A stretch of 19,339 nucleotides of DNA from Methylotenera_A sp040387035 (GTDB taxonomy: Bacteria; Pseudomonadota; Gammaproteobacteria; Burkholderiales; Methylophilaceae), in contig JAZKEN010000059.1 of NCBI GenBank assembly GCA_040387035.1, positions 1 through 19,339 on the forward strand, given 5' to 3'. Numbering within the stretch: the stretch's first letter is position 1; the number at the start of each line of letters is the position of its first letter. The translations under genes and the position numbers were made by a program. Under the pieces are notes generated by a model, which was not told the origin of the DNA, ran no database searches, and saw nothing but the letters and a program-made list of their open reading frames with translations. This document shows, piece after piece, positions 5,771-14,868 of this stretch.

Positions 5771-5802
5771 TGTAACTATTTGTAACGCAACTATTTTGTC
5801 AC
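5771..5802. promoter_or_regulatory. Tandem OmpR-box-like repeats upstream of ompR
   Basis: AACTATTTGTAAC (5774-5786) and AACTATTTTGTCAC (5789-5802) form a direct repeat. The first half, read as TGTAACTATTTGTAACGCAA (5771-5790), matches the enterobacterial OmpR-binding consensus strongly over ACTnTTTGnAAC. It lies about 120 bases before ompR and the same distance upstream of the divergent EF-hand gene, so autoregulation, control of the EF-hand gene, or both are possible. Confidence 0.5.
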
Positions 5803-5923
5803 TGTAAGACGTGTTTAATCGCTGAAAAGTTTTCACAATTCTAGATTTATTCATCCTTAAAACATATACTACAGAGTGTAGTGACCTTGGGTTGCTCATT
5901 CAATCATACTGAAAGTGTAGATA

Positions 5924-6649
5924 ATGGCTGAAAACAACAAAAAAGTATTAATGGTGGACGACGATATGCGCATGCGTGAACTGCTGCAACGTTATCTGAC
6001 CGAGCAAGGCTTTAACATTAAAACAGTATCTGATTCAAAAGAAATGGATGCCATATTAGCCAATGAGCCGTTTGATTTACTGGTGCTGGATTTGATGTTG
6101 CCAGGTGAAGATGGCCTGGCCATTTGCAGACGCCTGCGCGCCAATAAATTCACTACGCCAATTATTATGTTAACAGCGCGGGGCGATGAGGTGGATAGGA
6201 TTATTGGGCTGGAAATGGGTGCCGATGATTACCTACCGAAACCATTTAACCCGCGCGAACTGCTTGCGCGCATCAACGCAGTATTGCGCCGCCATGAGCA
6301 CAATCCGGAAGCTGAAAACTCTGGTAAATTGGAAGCGTTTACTTTCGGCGAATTTGTATTTGACCCGTCCAGCCGCAGCTTAAGCCGTAATGGCATGCCA
6401 ATTACCATTACCAGCGGTGAATTTGCCTTGCTGAAAGTATTTACTGAACACCCGCGCCAACCGCTTTCACGCGACAGGTTGATGCAACTAGCACGCGGCC
6501 GCGAGCTGGATGTGTTTGACCGCAGCATTGACGTGCAGGTATCGCGCTTACGCCGTATTGTTGAACCCGACCCTGCACACCCACGCTACCTGCAAACCAT
6601 GTGGGGCTTTGGCTATGTGTTTATTCCTGATGGTGAGGCGTCGCACTAA
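5924..6649 (+). CDS. ompR: OmpR-family response regulator
   Basis: A 241-residue two-component response regulator. The N-terminal receiver domain (residues about 6-120) has the acidic pocket Asp12-Asp14, phosphoacceptor Asp56 in LLVLDLMLP, the conserved Thr in MLTA (84) and Lys106 in LPKPF. The C-terminal winged-helix DNA-binding domain (about 138-236) carries the typical SGEFALLKVF and RSIDVQVSRLRRIVEPDP...GFGYVF blocks. Length and sequence fit OmpR itself, with Met-Arg-Met-Arg after the acidic pocket as in OmpR. It probably controls outer-membrane porin and envelope genes in response to osmotic or related signals sensed by the EnvZ encoded 49 bases downstream. OmpR-box-like repeats upstream suggest autoregulation. 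The ATG has only a weak GAAAG ribosome site. Confidence 0.93.
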   Translation: MAENNKKVLMVDDDMRMRELLQRYLTEQGFNIKTVSDSKEMDAILANEPFDLLVLDLMLPGEDGLAICRRLRANKFTTPIIMLTARGDEVDRIIGLEMGADDYLPKPFNPRELLARINAVLRRHEHNPEAENSGKLEAFTFGEFVFDPSSRSLSRNGMPITITSGEFALLKVFTEHPRQPLSRDRLMQLARGRELDVFDRSIDVQVSRLRRIVEPDPAHPRYLQTMWGFGYVFIPDGEASH

Positions 6650-6698
6650 ATCGTGCCACTCCAGTCATATTGATTCAATTATCAGCTAAATCACTGCA

Positions 6699-8009
6699 TT
6701 GAGATTTTTACCACGCCGACTGCTTTCGCGCTTGATGTTGCTTATCGCCATTTTACTGGCGGTAAGTATTTATGCATCGCTGAAGATTTTCGATTACTTT
6801 GATCGCGAACCGCGTGCCACTACTGCGGCTTTGCAAGCCGTCACCATCGTTAACTATACCCGTGCCTCACTCATCGCCTCACATGAAAATCGCCGCCTTG
6901 CGCTGTTGTCAGAGCTTTCCGGCCGTGAAGGTGTGCGCGTATACGCGGCCGACTTCCTGGAAGATATCGAACCACTGCCCAATGACCCGTTTATTAACTT
7001 GATTGCCGAAAAAATCCGTGAACGCCTGGGCGTTGAGACCATCATCACGGTCAATCATTACGGCATACCGGGTTTATGGATTAGCTTTAACGTAGAGCTG
7101 GACGATTTTTGGGTGGTGATCCCAAAAATCCAGGTAGACAGGCCTTTTCCCTGGCACTGGCTTGGTTGGGGCGCGGTGGTTGGTTTACTGTCATTATTCG
7201 GTGCTTATATCATTGCTGCGCGTATCAATCGCCCCCTCAATTTACTGGTGCATGCGGCTGATCGCCTGCGTAACGGCGAGCCAGCGCCGCGTTTGCCAGA
7301 AGACAGCGTGGATGAGCTGCGCGAAGTTAGCCGCACCTTTAACGAAATGGCGGAATCCTTGGTGCGGCTGGATAACGAGCGTACTTTGCTATTGGCAGGC
7401 GTTTCGCACGATATTCGCACACCGCTTGCACGATTAAGGTTAGCCGTTGAAATGCTGCCCGAGGATGGCTGTAATAGCATGAAAAACGGCATGATCGAAG
7501 ACATTGCGGATATGGATAATATCATCCATCAATTTTTGGATTTCGTGCGTGGTGTAGAAGGCGAACCCACCAAAATGATGGACATCAATGCCCTGTTGCA
7601 AGCCCTTTCAGAGCGTCAAGCGCGCGCGGGCCGCAACCTTAAACTGCATTTAACCTCTACTTATTTTATCCCGCTACGCCCCCTGGCCATGCAGCGATTA
7701 TTGGATAACCTGGTTGGAAACGCGTACGCGTATTCAAAGGGTGAGGTAGAAGTCACCAGCAAAATCACTGCTGACAAAATCGTGATCAGCGTATTGGATA
7801 ATGGCCCGGGCATTCCGCCAGAACATGCTGAGCGCTTATTGCGCCCATTTGAACGTATGGACAGTGCACGCACCAAAAACGAAGGTGGCAGCGGCTTGGG
7901 CCTGGCGATTTGCAACCGCATCGCTAAATTGCACCGCGGTAGTTTGGAACTGGTGAATCGCCCGCAGGGTGGCTTGGAAGCCAGATTGACCCTGCCCATC
8001 CAAAACTAA
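6699..8009 (+). CDS. envZ: EnvZ-like osmosensor histidine kinase
   Basis: A 436-residue inner-membrane sensor kinase. The first membrane segment is at about residues 11-30 and the second at about 155-175, enclosing a periplasmic sensor domain of about 120 residues. A HAMP domain (about 176-228) follows. The dimerisation/phosphoacceptor domain contains the H box VSHDIRTPLARLRL with His237. The ATPase domain has the N box LLDNLVGNAYAYS, DNGPGI (367-372) and GGSGLGLAI (396-404). The start codon appears to be TTG (6699-6701): a stop lies in frame 12 bases before it, and the next ATG (6735) would trim the basic N-terminus that precedes the first membrane helix. No clear ribosome site is seen. It should phosphorylate the OmpR encoded upstream. 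It ends only 7 bases from the convergent GGDEF gene, with no hairpin between. Confidence 0.92.
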   Translation: MRFLPRRLLSRLMLLIAILLAVSIYASLKIFDYFDREPRATTAALQAVTIVNYTRASLIASHENRRLALLSELSGREGVRVYAADFLEDIEPLPNDPFINLIAEKIRERLGVETIITVNHYGIPGLWISFNVELDDFWVVIPKIQVDRPFPWHWLGWGAVVGLLSLFGAYIIAARINRPLNLLVHAADRLRNGEPAPRLPEDSVDELREVSRTFNEMAESLVRLDNERTLLLAGVSHDIRTPLARLRLAVEMLPEDGCNSMKNGMIEDIADMDNIIHQFLDFVRGVEGEPTKMMDINALLQALSERQARAGRNLKLHLTSTYFIPLRPLAMQRLLDNLVGNAYAYSKGEVEVTSKITADKIVISVLDNGPGIPPEHAERLLRPFERMDSARTKNEGGSGLGLAICNRIAKLHRGSLELVNRPQGGLEARLTLPIQN

Positions 8010-8016
8010 ACTTAAG

Positions 8017-9345
8017 CTAGCCTATCACGCCCGATACCTGGTTACGCCCGCTTTGCTTGGCCTTGTACAAATGTTTATCCGCACTGACCACCATCTCATC
8101 TAAATTTACCCCGATAGTGTTTGTTACACCAATGCTGCAGGTATAACGCAATAGATGTTCTTTAATCTGGATGGTTTGATTAGCAACCGCCAACCTGAAC
8201 GCATTGATATTATCAAAGCTACTACCATGATTCGCTGACTGGCTAACTACCGCAAACTCTTCCCCGCCAATCCTGGCAATCAAATCATTGGCAAAGTGCT
8301 CTTTTAACAGGCTGGAAAAGTTCTTGATGACTTCGTCACCCACATCATGGCCGTACCTGTCATTGATTTTCTTAAAGAAATCAATATCCATCATCATCAC
8401 CGTTAATGGGGTTTTATGGTTGTTATGCTTGTCTTCGCTTAATAATTGCAGGTATGCATTAAACAGCTTATTGCCATGCTCGAAAAAATAACGCCTGTTG
8501 TGCAAGCCGCTCAAAAAGTCTGTATTGGATAATTCTTTAGCCAGATTGACCGCATCTAACATATCCAAATTTTGCGTGATGCGGCATAGCAGCATTTCGT
8601 AATTAAAAGGCTTGGCGATAAAGTCGTTGGCGCCGGCCTTTAAAAACTTCACCGCCATACGTGTATCGGCAGAGCCGGAAATACCGATGATAATCAGCTC
8701 ATCCTTGCTATAAAGCTCGCGCACTTTGGCGGTAAGGGTATAGCCATCCATAATAGGCATTTGGTTGTCGACCAAAACCAGCTTGATATCGGTGTGTTCT
8801 TGCAGCTGAGCCAAAGCCTCTGTGCCGCTACTTGCATGCTGGACTACAAATTTTTGCAAGGCCAGTTCGCGTGCGATGATAAAACGCGAAACTTTTGAGT
8901 CATCGACTATCAAAACCTTGATATCCATGTTTTTATAAACACGGGCAATCAAGTCGCAAATATAACTGCGATCGAATGTATTATCCTTCACCACATAATC
9001 AATAACGTGACGCTTGATCAGCTGATCGCGCATTTCGTCTTCATAATTTTTTACAATTGCGATGACCGGTAAATTGAATTCGCCGAGAAAATCCACCTTT
9101 TCAAAGGCAGAAGAATCCAAATTCAGCACGCTGGTAATGCTGATAAAAAACTGGTTCGGCTTTTTTTTAAGCAGTGTTTTTGCGATTTCTATGGTGCGTA
9201 CGATGGTGACATCTACAGGCAGATTGTCTTCGATGATTCGCCTTAGAGACAAGGCGTAGCCTGCATCTGACTCTAATAGGAGTACGTTAAACTTCGAGTG
9301 GCGGCCTCGAGACCTTGCTATTATTTTTCGCTGTCCCTGGTTCAT
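8017..9345 (-). CDS. Diguanylate cyclase with two receiver domains (PleD-like layout)
   Basis: A 442-residue protein with the order REC-REC-GGDEF. The first receiver (about 18-138) is degenerate: where the phosphoacceptor Asp is expected (QFFISIT, near 69) there is Ser/Ile. The second (about 142-262) is intact: Asp148-Asp149, phosphoacceptor Asp193 in LVLVDNQMP, and Lys245. The cyclase domain (about 275-440) has the active GGEEF motif at 360-364 and the DIDFFKKINDRYGHDVGD block, so it should make cyclic-di-GMP from GTP. The RxxD inhibitory-site position five residues before GGEEF reads FAND, so product inhibition through the canonical I-site is probably lost. No membrane segments are seen. 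It lies 45 bases downstream of cysG on the same strand and may share its transcript. The partner kinase is not identifiable; envZ is only a neighbour. Confidence 0.9.
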   Translation of the reverse strand: MNQGQRKIIARSRGRHSKFNVLLLESDAGYALSLRRIIEDNLPVDVTIVRTIEIAKTLLKKKPNQFFISITSVLNLDSSAFEKVDFLGEFNLPVIAIVKNYEDEMRDQLIKRHVIDYVVKDNTFDRSYICDLIARVYKNMDIKVLIVDDSKVSRFIIARELALQKFVVQHASSGTEALAQLQEHTDIKLVLVDNQMPIMDGYTLTAKVRELYSKDELIIIGISGSADTRMAVKFLKAGANDFIAKPFNYEMLLCRITQNLDMLDAVNLAKELSNTDFLSGLHNRRYFFEHGNKLFNAYLQLLSEDKHNNHKTPLTVMMMDIDFFKKINDRYGHDVGDEVIKNFSSLLKEHFANDLIARIGGEEFAVVSQSANHGSSFDNINAFRLAVANQTIQIKEHLLRYTCSIGVTNTIGVNLDEMVVSADKHLYKAKQSGRNQVSGVIG

Positions 9346-9390
9346 TTATAAAGATGTTTAGCTTAGTTAACATATACTGGTGTACATAAT

Positions 9391-10776
9391 CTATATGACA
9401 CTAAACCAATTTAATTTTTCACGCAACTGCACAACTTCGCCAATAATCGTCAAACATGGCGGCTTCATGTCAGCTAAGGCTACTTTTTCGGCTAAGTCGG
9501 CCAACGTGGCAGTGACTACTTTTTGACGTTGGGTAGTACCCTGTTGCACAACGGCAACCGGCATTGTTGCAGGCACGCCATGTTCAATCAACTTCTCGCA
9601 AATCTCTTTTAAGCCTACCAAGCCCATATAAATCACAACGGTCTGGCGCGGTCGGCTCATGGCTACCCAATCCAGGTCCAAAGTGCCGTCTTTAAGATGT
9701 CCGGTAATAAACAGGCAGGCTTGCGCGTAATCCCTGTGCGTCAAGGGAATACCGGCATAGCTGGAAACGCCATTGGCAGCGGTAATACCCGGCACCACCT
9801 GAAACGGCACGCCATGCTCCATCAGCGTTTCGATCTCTTCACCACCGCGGCCGAAAATAAACGGGTCGCCGCCTTTCAAGCGCAGCACACGTTTACCTTG
9901 CAGGGCTAATTTGGCCAAAAGCTCGTTGATCTCTTCTTGCGGCATGGTGTGCTGATCGCGCGATTTACCCACATAGATCAATTCGGCATCGCGGCGCACT
10001 AGCTCCATCACTTCCGGGCTCACCAATTTATCGTAGACGCAGACATCGCATTGCTGCATTAGGCGCAATGCGCGGAATGTCAGCAAATCAGGGTCGCCAG
10101 GTCCACCGCCCACCAGGAACACTTCACCTTTATTGGCTGTTACATCGGTGCCATCTAAAGTATTTTGCAGTAGCTCACGTGCAGCTTGCTCCTGACCAGA
10201 CAGCACACGCTCTACCATTGGCCCTTGCAGCACACCCTCCCAAAAAATGCGTCTGGCCTGTGTGGTGGCAAACTTGGCTTTTACCTGGTCACGGAACTCT
10301 CCTGCGATATCGGCAATACGGCCATAGGTGGCAGGCAGCATAGTCTCTATCTTGGCGCGTATATAGCGCGCCAGTACGGGCGCATTGCCTTCAGACGAAA
10401 TCGCGATTACCACCGGGCTGCGGTCAATAATAGAGCCCATGGTAAAGGTGCATAAATCGGGCGCATCCACCACATTGACGGGGATATTCTGCGTTTTAGC
10501 CGCGACTGAAACCGCGATATTTACCGCCTCATCGTCGGTGGCGGCAATCACCAGGCAGGCACCAGCTAACTGCGCAGGCTCAAAACTGGCATTGATATGC
10601 TTGATTTTATGCGCATCGGCTAAAGCTTGCAGCTCATGGCAAATTTGTGGCGAATACAAAGTGATGGCAGCATTGGCTTTAAGCAACATGCTGACTTTGC
10701 GCATGGCAACGTCGCCACCGCCAATCACTACGCAATGGCGCTGGTTAATATTAAAAAAGATGGGAAGTGCTTGCAT
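9391..10776 (-). CDS. cysG: Siroheme synthase CysG (uroporphyrinogen methyltransferase / precorrin-2 dehydrogenase / sirohydrochlorin ferrochelatase)
   Basis: A 461-residue trifunctional fusion of full family length. The N-terminal module has the NAD-binding VVIGGGDVAMRK (about 16-27) and the catalytic Asp104 (NVVDA). It also has SSEGNAPVLARY, with Ser128 at the residue phosphorylated in the enteric enzyme. This module oxidises precorrin-2 and inserts iron. From about residue 218 the SUMT module begins with EVFLVGGGPGDPDLLT, continues through RLKGGDPFIFGRGGEE and VVPGITAANG, and methylates uroporphyrinogen III using S-adenosylmethionine. The product, siroheme, serves sulfite and nitrite reductases. 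The gene is divergent from miaB, with 61 bases between the starts. No strong ribosome site precedes the ATG at 10774-10776. Confidence 0.95.
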   Translation of the reverse strand: MQALPIFFNINQRHCVVIGGGDVAMRKVSMLLKANAAITLYSPQICHELQALADAHKIKHINASFEPAQLAGACLVIAATDDEAVNIAVSVAAKTQNIPVNVVDAPDLCTFTMGSIIDRSPVVIAISSEGNAPVLARYIRAKIETMLPATYGRIADIAGEFRDQVKAKFATTQARRIFWEGVLQGPMVERVLSGQEQAARELLQNTLDGTDVTANKGEVFLVGGGPGDPDLLTFRALRLMQQCDVCVYDKLVSPEVMELVRRDAELIYVGKSRDQHTMPQEEINELLAKLALQGKRVLRLKGGDPFIFGRGGEEIETLMEHGVPFQVVPGITAANGVSSYAGIPLTHRDYAQACLFITGHLKDGTLDLDWVAMSRPRQTVVIYMGLVGLKEICEKLIEHGVPATMPVAVVQQGTTQRQKVVTATLADLAEKVALADMKPPCLTIIGEVVQLREKLNWFSVI

Positions 10777-10837
10777 AAACGCTACTTTGGAAGGATTGCG
10801 CCTATTTTACATCGCGCTACTCAAATACGCTAAAATT

Positions 10838-12123
10838 ATGCTTTATTGTTTTAATCGTTTCGCTTTGAAAACACCTGAAAATAGCGTTAAAAAAGTCTTT
10901 ATCAAAACCTTCGGCTGCCAGATGAACGAATACGATTCGTCACGCATGGCGGATATGCTGCATGCCGATAATGGCATGACACAAACGGATAATGTGGATG
11001 AAGCCGATGTGATTTTGCTTAACACCTGCTCGGTACGCGAAAAAGCCGAAGACAAAGTATTCAGCCATCTTGGCCGGTTTATTCCGCTCAAGGCAAAGAA
11101 TCCTAACTTGGTGATTGGCGTAGGCGGCTGTGTGGCTTCGCAAGAAGGCGATAACATCATCAAGCGCGCGCCCTATGTGGACGTGGTTTTTGGCCCGCAA
11201 ACCTTGCATCGCCTGCCTGAGATGATCAAAAATTCGCAATCATCCGGCATCTCTCAAGTGGATATTTCATTCCCGGAGATTGAAAAATTCGACCATTTGC
11301 CGCCACCGCGTGTGGAAGGCGTAACGGCATTTTTAAGCATTATGGAAGGCTGCAGCAAGTATTGCAGTTTTTGCGTGGTGCCTTACACCCGCGGCGAAGA
11401 AGTATCACGCCCGTTTGATGCGATATTGCTGGAAGCAGTGCAACTCGCCGAGCTAGGCGTTAAAGAAATCACCCTGCTTGGCCAAAACGTGAATGCCTAC
11501 CGCGCCGAATATGAAGGTGTGGAAGCCGATCTGGCGATGTTGATTGAAACCATTGCCGAGATTGCGCAAATCGAGCGCATCCGGTTTACCACTAGCCACC
11601 CGAATGAAATGAATCAGCGCCTGATTGATTGCTTTGCCAATGTGCCGAAACTGGCGATTCAGCTGCACCTGCCTGTGCAAGCGGGTTCTGACCGTATCCT
11701 GATGGCGATGAAGCGCAACTACACGGCACTGCAATATAAATCAATTATCCGCAAATTAAAAACGGCTAGCCCTAACCTGACCTTTACCTCTGATTTTATT
11801 GTGGGTTTCCCCGGCGAAACGGAAGCGGATTTTGAAGCGACGGCAAAATTGATGCAAGACGTTGGCTTTGATTATAGTTTTAGTTTTTTATACAGCCCGC
11901 GCCCGGGCACACCTGCCGCATTTATCAAAGACGACACCCCGCATGATGTTAAATTGGCGCGTTTAAGCAGGTTGCAGGCGATCAACGAAGCACAAGGCGA
12001 TGCCATCAGCCGCGGCATGCTGGGCAGCATTCAACGTGTATTGATCGATGGCGCTTCGCGCAAGCACGCCGATTTACTGGCGGGCAAAACCGACAATAAC
12101 CGTGTCGTGGATATTGCCGGCAG
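10838..12123 (+). CDS. miaB: MiaB, tRNA-2-methylthio-N6-dimethylallyladenosine synthase (3' end lost in gap)
   Basis: 428 residues are visible, followed by the gap. MiaB is a radical-SAM methylthiotransferase that converts i6A37 to ms2i6A37 in tRNAs reading U-starting codons. The N-terminal cluster ligands are Cys27, Cys64 and Cys98 (GCQMNEYDSSRMADML, LNTCSVREKAED, GGCVASQEG). The radical-SAM motif CSKYCSFC gives Cys172, Cys176 and Cys179. The TRAM domain begins near residue 365 and is cut inside the typical NNRVVDIAG segment, so perhaps 20-60 residues are missing. The start is uncertain: ATG 10838 has no ribosome site, and TTG 10865 is possible. A TAAAAT (-10-like) at 10831-10836 would place transcription start near 10843, favouring the later codon. 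Upstream extension of this frame to 10385 is antisense to cysG and not real. Confidence 0.93.
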
Positions 12124-12223
12124 NNNNNNNNNNNNNNNNNNNNNNNNNNNNNNNNNNNNNNNNNNNNNNNNNNNNNNNNNNNNNNNNNNNNNNNNNNNNN
12201 NNNNNNNNNNNNNNNNNNNNNNN
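12124..12223. other. Assembly gap (100 N) between miaB and ybeZ
   Basis: Exactly 100 N, the customary placeholder for a gap of unknown length. It must hide the end of miaB, any intergenic bases and the first roughly 20 codons of ybeZ, so the true distance is probably larger than 100. The reading frame happens to stay open across the N run, producing an artificial miaB-ybeZ fusion. Confidence 0.97.
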
Positions 12224-13123
12224 CTCTGTGGCGCGCTGGATGAAAACATCAAGCAGATTGAAACCGCGCTTGAGGTGAATATCAATCGCCGTGGCGGTAC
12301 GTTTAATATCAGCGGCAAACTGGACAACACCAGGATGGCTGCACAGATGATAGAGAATTTCTACCTACGCGCTACAAAACCACTTGAGCTGGAAGATGTG
12401 CAATTAGGCCTGGTTGAAATTGATAAATTAAAGCCGGAAGACGTTGCCACCAGCAATATGCCAGTGTTGATGACGCGCCGTGGTGATTTGCATGGCCGTA
12501 CCCCGCGCCAAGTCTCTTATTTACAGCAAATCCAAGATCACGATATCACTTTTGGTATCGGCCCGGCAGGTACCGGCAAAACCTATTTAGCTGTTGCCAG
12601 CGCGGTGGATGCAATGACGCGCGACCGTGTTAAAAGAATCGTGCTGGTTCGCCCGGCGGTGGAAGCCGGTGAAAAACTGGGCTTTTTGCCGGGTGACTTA
12701 AACCAGAAAGTAGATCCTTATTTGCGGCCTTTATATGACGCACTGTACGATTTAGCGGGCTACGATACAGTCAATAAAATGTTTGAACGCGGCGCGATTG
12801 AAGTGGCTCCGCTGGCTTATATGCGTGGCAGAACCTTGAACCAGAGCTTTATTATCCTGGATGAAGCGCAAAATACCACGCCTGAACAGATGAAGATGTT
12901 CTTAACCCGTATCGGTTTTGGTACCAAGGCAGTGATTACTGGCGATGTGACGCAGATCGATTTGCAGCGCCACCAGAAAAGTGGCCTGGTTGAAGCGCAG
13001 AAAATCCTGAAAGACGTCAAGGGTATTGCCATGACGCACTTCCTTTCAGCTGACGTGGTGCGCCATCCGCTTGTGCAAAAAATCATCAACGCCTATGAAG
13101 AGTATGAGCTTAAAAATACTTAA
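12224..13123 (+). CDS. ybeZ: PhoH-like ATPase YbeZ (5' end lost in gap)
   Basis: 299 residues are visible. The first are LCGALDENIKQIE, matching the family about 20 residues after its usual N-terminus. A small KH-like N-terminal segment (INRRGGTFNISG) precedes the PhoH ATPase domain with Walker A GPAGTGKT and Walker B FIILDEAQN, followed by ITGDVTQIDL. PhoH/YbeZ proteins are RNA-associated ATPases thought to act with the endoribonuclease YbeY in rRNA maturation. The usual partner gene ybeY is not next to it here but at 15851, across fba-tpiA and fbp. The 259 bases after the stop (13124-13382) carry no gene and include AT-rich TTATAT-type repeats (13252-13276) that may be part of the fba promoter. 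Confidence 0.93.
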   Translation, partial: LCGALDENIKQIETALEVNINRRGGTFNISGKLDNTRMAAQMIENFYLRATKPLELEDVQLGLVEIDKLKPEDVATSNMPVLMTRRGDLHGRTPRQVSYLQQIQDHDITFGIGPAGTGKTYLAVASAVDAMTRDRVKRIVLVRPAVEAGEKLGFLPGDLNQKVDPYLRPLYDALYDLAGYDTVNKMFERGAIEVAPLAYMRGRTLNQSFIILDEAQNTTPEQMKMFLTRIGFGTKAVITGDVTQIDLQRHQKSGLVEAQKILKDVKGIAMTHFLSADVVRHPLVQKIINAYEEYELKNT

Positions 13124-13382
13124 GTCTTTAATTTTCATTTCGTCTTCCCCCCGCTATTTGCAGCAATTTTTAGCTGCCGTGCCGTCATATCTAAGTAATA
13201 TAGGCCAGTAGCGACTGATTTTTATCTCCTAATCTGTATCTTTGCTATGTCTTATATAAGATATAAGTGTTATATTATCGTTTAAGCGCAGGAACAAAAT
13301 GAATGTGCTTAAAGCAGCCCGAAACAGTATTGCGCACAAAATGCATACAATCACTTAACCTTTAAAACCGATAGAGGACAAC

Positions 13383-14480
13383 ATGGCACTGGTTTCACTA
13401 CGTCAATTATTAGATCACGCAGCAGAACACGATTACGGCATTGCCGCTTTTAACGTCAACAATATGGAGCAGGTGCATGCCATTATGCAGGCAGCCGACG
13501 CGACCAATAGCCCAGTTATCTTGCAAGGTTCTGCTGGGGCGCGCCAATATGCAGGTGAGGCTTTTTTAAGGCATCTGGTACTAGCCGCGATTGAGTCTTA
13601 CCCACATATCCCCGTTGTGATGCACCAGGACCACGGCCATACGCCCGCGGTGTGTATTCAAGCCATGCGTTCAGGCTTTTCCAGCGTGATGATGGATGGC
13701 TCATTAATGGAAGACGCGAAAACGCCGTCCAGCTACCAATACAATGTGGATGTCACCAAAAAAATCGTTGAGTTCGCCCATGCCATCGGCGTATCAGTCG
13801 AAGGCGAATTAGGTGTACTGGGTTCATTGGAAACTGGGTTGGCTGGTGAGGAAGACGGTTCTGGCGCTGAAGGTGTACTTGATCAATCCCAATTGTTGAC
13901 AGATCCGGAAGAAGCGGCCGATTTTGTGAATAAAACAGGCGTGGATGCACTGGCAATCGCCATTGGCACATCGCATGGTGCCTATAAATTCACCAAGCCG
14001 CCTACTGGAAAAACATTAGCCATTCACCGCATTAAAGAGATTCACGCGCGCATCCCCAATACACACCTGGTCATGCATGGCTCATCATCGGTGCCACAGG
14101 AATGGCTGAAGATCATCAACGCCTACGGTGGCGATATGGGCGAGACTTATGGCGTACCCGTAGAAGAGATTGTTGAAGGTATTAAATATGGTGTGCGCAA
14201 GGTGAATATCGATACCGATTTGCGCATGGCATCCAGCGGTGCGATCCGGCAGTTTTTTGAGCAGCACAAAAAAGAATTCGACCCCAGGAAGTTTTTAACC
14301 GCGGCAACGGTTGCCATGAAAGATATTTGTATTGCGCGTTATGAGGCGTTTGGTTCAGCGGGGCACGCTGGGCACATTAAACCCATCTCTTGTGAAAAAA
14401 TGGCTGAGCGTTATAAAAGAGGGGAATTGAATCCTATTATAAAAGCGGATGCAATGCTCAGAAGCGGGAATGCCAAATGA
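13383..14480 (+). CDS. fba: Fructose-1,6-bisphosphate aldolase, class II
   Basis: A 365-residue zinc-dependent aldolase that interconverts fructose 1,6-bisphosphate with dihydroxyacetone phosphate and glyceraldehyde 3-phosphate. Motifs seen: the N-terminal YGIAAFNVNN; HQDHGH (81-86), with Asp83 as catalytic acid and His84 as metal ligand; GELGVLGSLETG; IGTSHGAYKF; LVMHGSSSVP; and KVNIDTDLR for phosphate binding. Length and motifs fit the Calvin-cycle/betaproteobacterial subtype of class II aldolase. In a methylotroph it would serve gluconeogenesis and ribulose monophosphate regeneration. An AGAGGA ribosome site lies 4 bases before the ATG. Its stop overlaps the tpiA start (ATGA at 14477-14480), so the two genes are translationally coupled. 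Confidence 0.95.
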   Translation: MALVSLRQLLDHAAEHDYGIAAFNVNNMEQVHAIMQAADATNSPVILQGSAGARQYAGEAFLRHLVLAAIESYPHIPVVMHQDHGHTPAVCIQAMRSGFSSVMMDGSLMEDAKTPSSYQYNVDVTKKIVEFAHAIGVSVEGELGVLGSLETGLAGEEDGSGAEGVLDQSQLLTDPEEAADFVNKTGVDALAIAIGTSHGAYKFTKPPTGKTLAIHRIKEIHARIPNTHLVMHGSSSVPQEWLKIINAYGGDMGETYGVPVEEIVEGIKYGVRKVNIDTDLRMASSGAIRQFFEQHKKEFDPRKFLTAATVAMKDICIARYEAFGSAGHAGHIKPISCEKMAERYKRGELNPIIKADAMLRSGNAK

Positions 14481-14868
14481 GCGCGCAACCAATCAACCGC
14501 CGCAAACTGGTGATCGCCAATTGGAAAATGCATGGCGATATTTCCAGCAATCAACATTTACTTGAAACCGTTATTGATGGCTTAAGCAATTACCAGCAGG
14601 CTGATTACGTCATATGCCCGCCCAACCCCTATCTTTTCCAGGCGCGTGAGTTATTAAGCAATACGCATATCGCCTGGGGTGGGCAAAACGTGAACCAGCA
14701 TGACAAAGGCGCGTTCACAGGCGCTGTGGCAGCGCATATGCTGACCGACCTGGGTTGCACTTATGTGCTACTTGGACACTCTGAACGGCGTGTGCTATTT
14801 AACGAAACCAACTTAACGGCGGCAGCCAGGTTCGATGCCTCAGTCAAGGCGGGTTTAACGCCTGTGCT
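14477..14868 (+). CDS. tpiA: Triosephosphate isomerase, N-terminal half (cut by gap)
   Basis: 130 residues are visible of an expected roughly 250. TpiA interconverts dihydroxyacetone phosphate and glyceraldehyde 3-phosphate, the two products of the preceding aldolase. Key residues present are Asn15 and Lys17 in ANWKMHG, GGQNV near 68-72, GAFTGAV near 78-84 and catalytic His101 in LLGHSERR. The catalytic Glu (near 167) and the phosphate loop are in the missing part. Overlap by four bases with fba shows an operon. Downstream genes of the operon, if any, are hidden by the gap. Confidence 0.95.

Noticed and set aside
6458..6528. Minus-strand frames inside ompR and envZ
   Set aside because: They show no protein-like features and overlap strongly conserved two-component genes on the other strand.
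10385..13123. A single 912-codon open frame on the plus strand
   Set aside because: It joins antisense cysG sequence, miaB and ybeZ across a run of 100 N. The domains are two separate known proteins, so the fusion is an artefact of the gap.
14761..14868. Continuation of the fbp frame to 14761 through the gap
   Set aside because: The part before 14869 is antisense to tpiA; the frame stays open only because of the N run.
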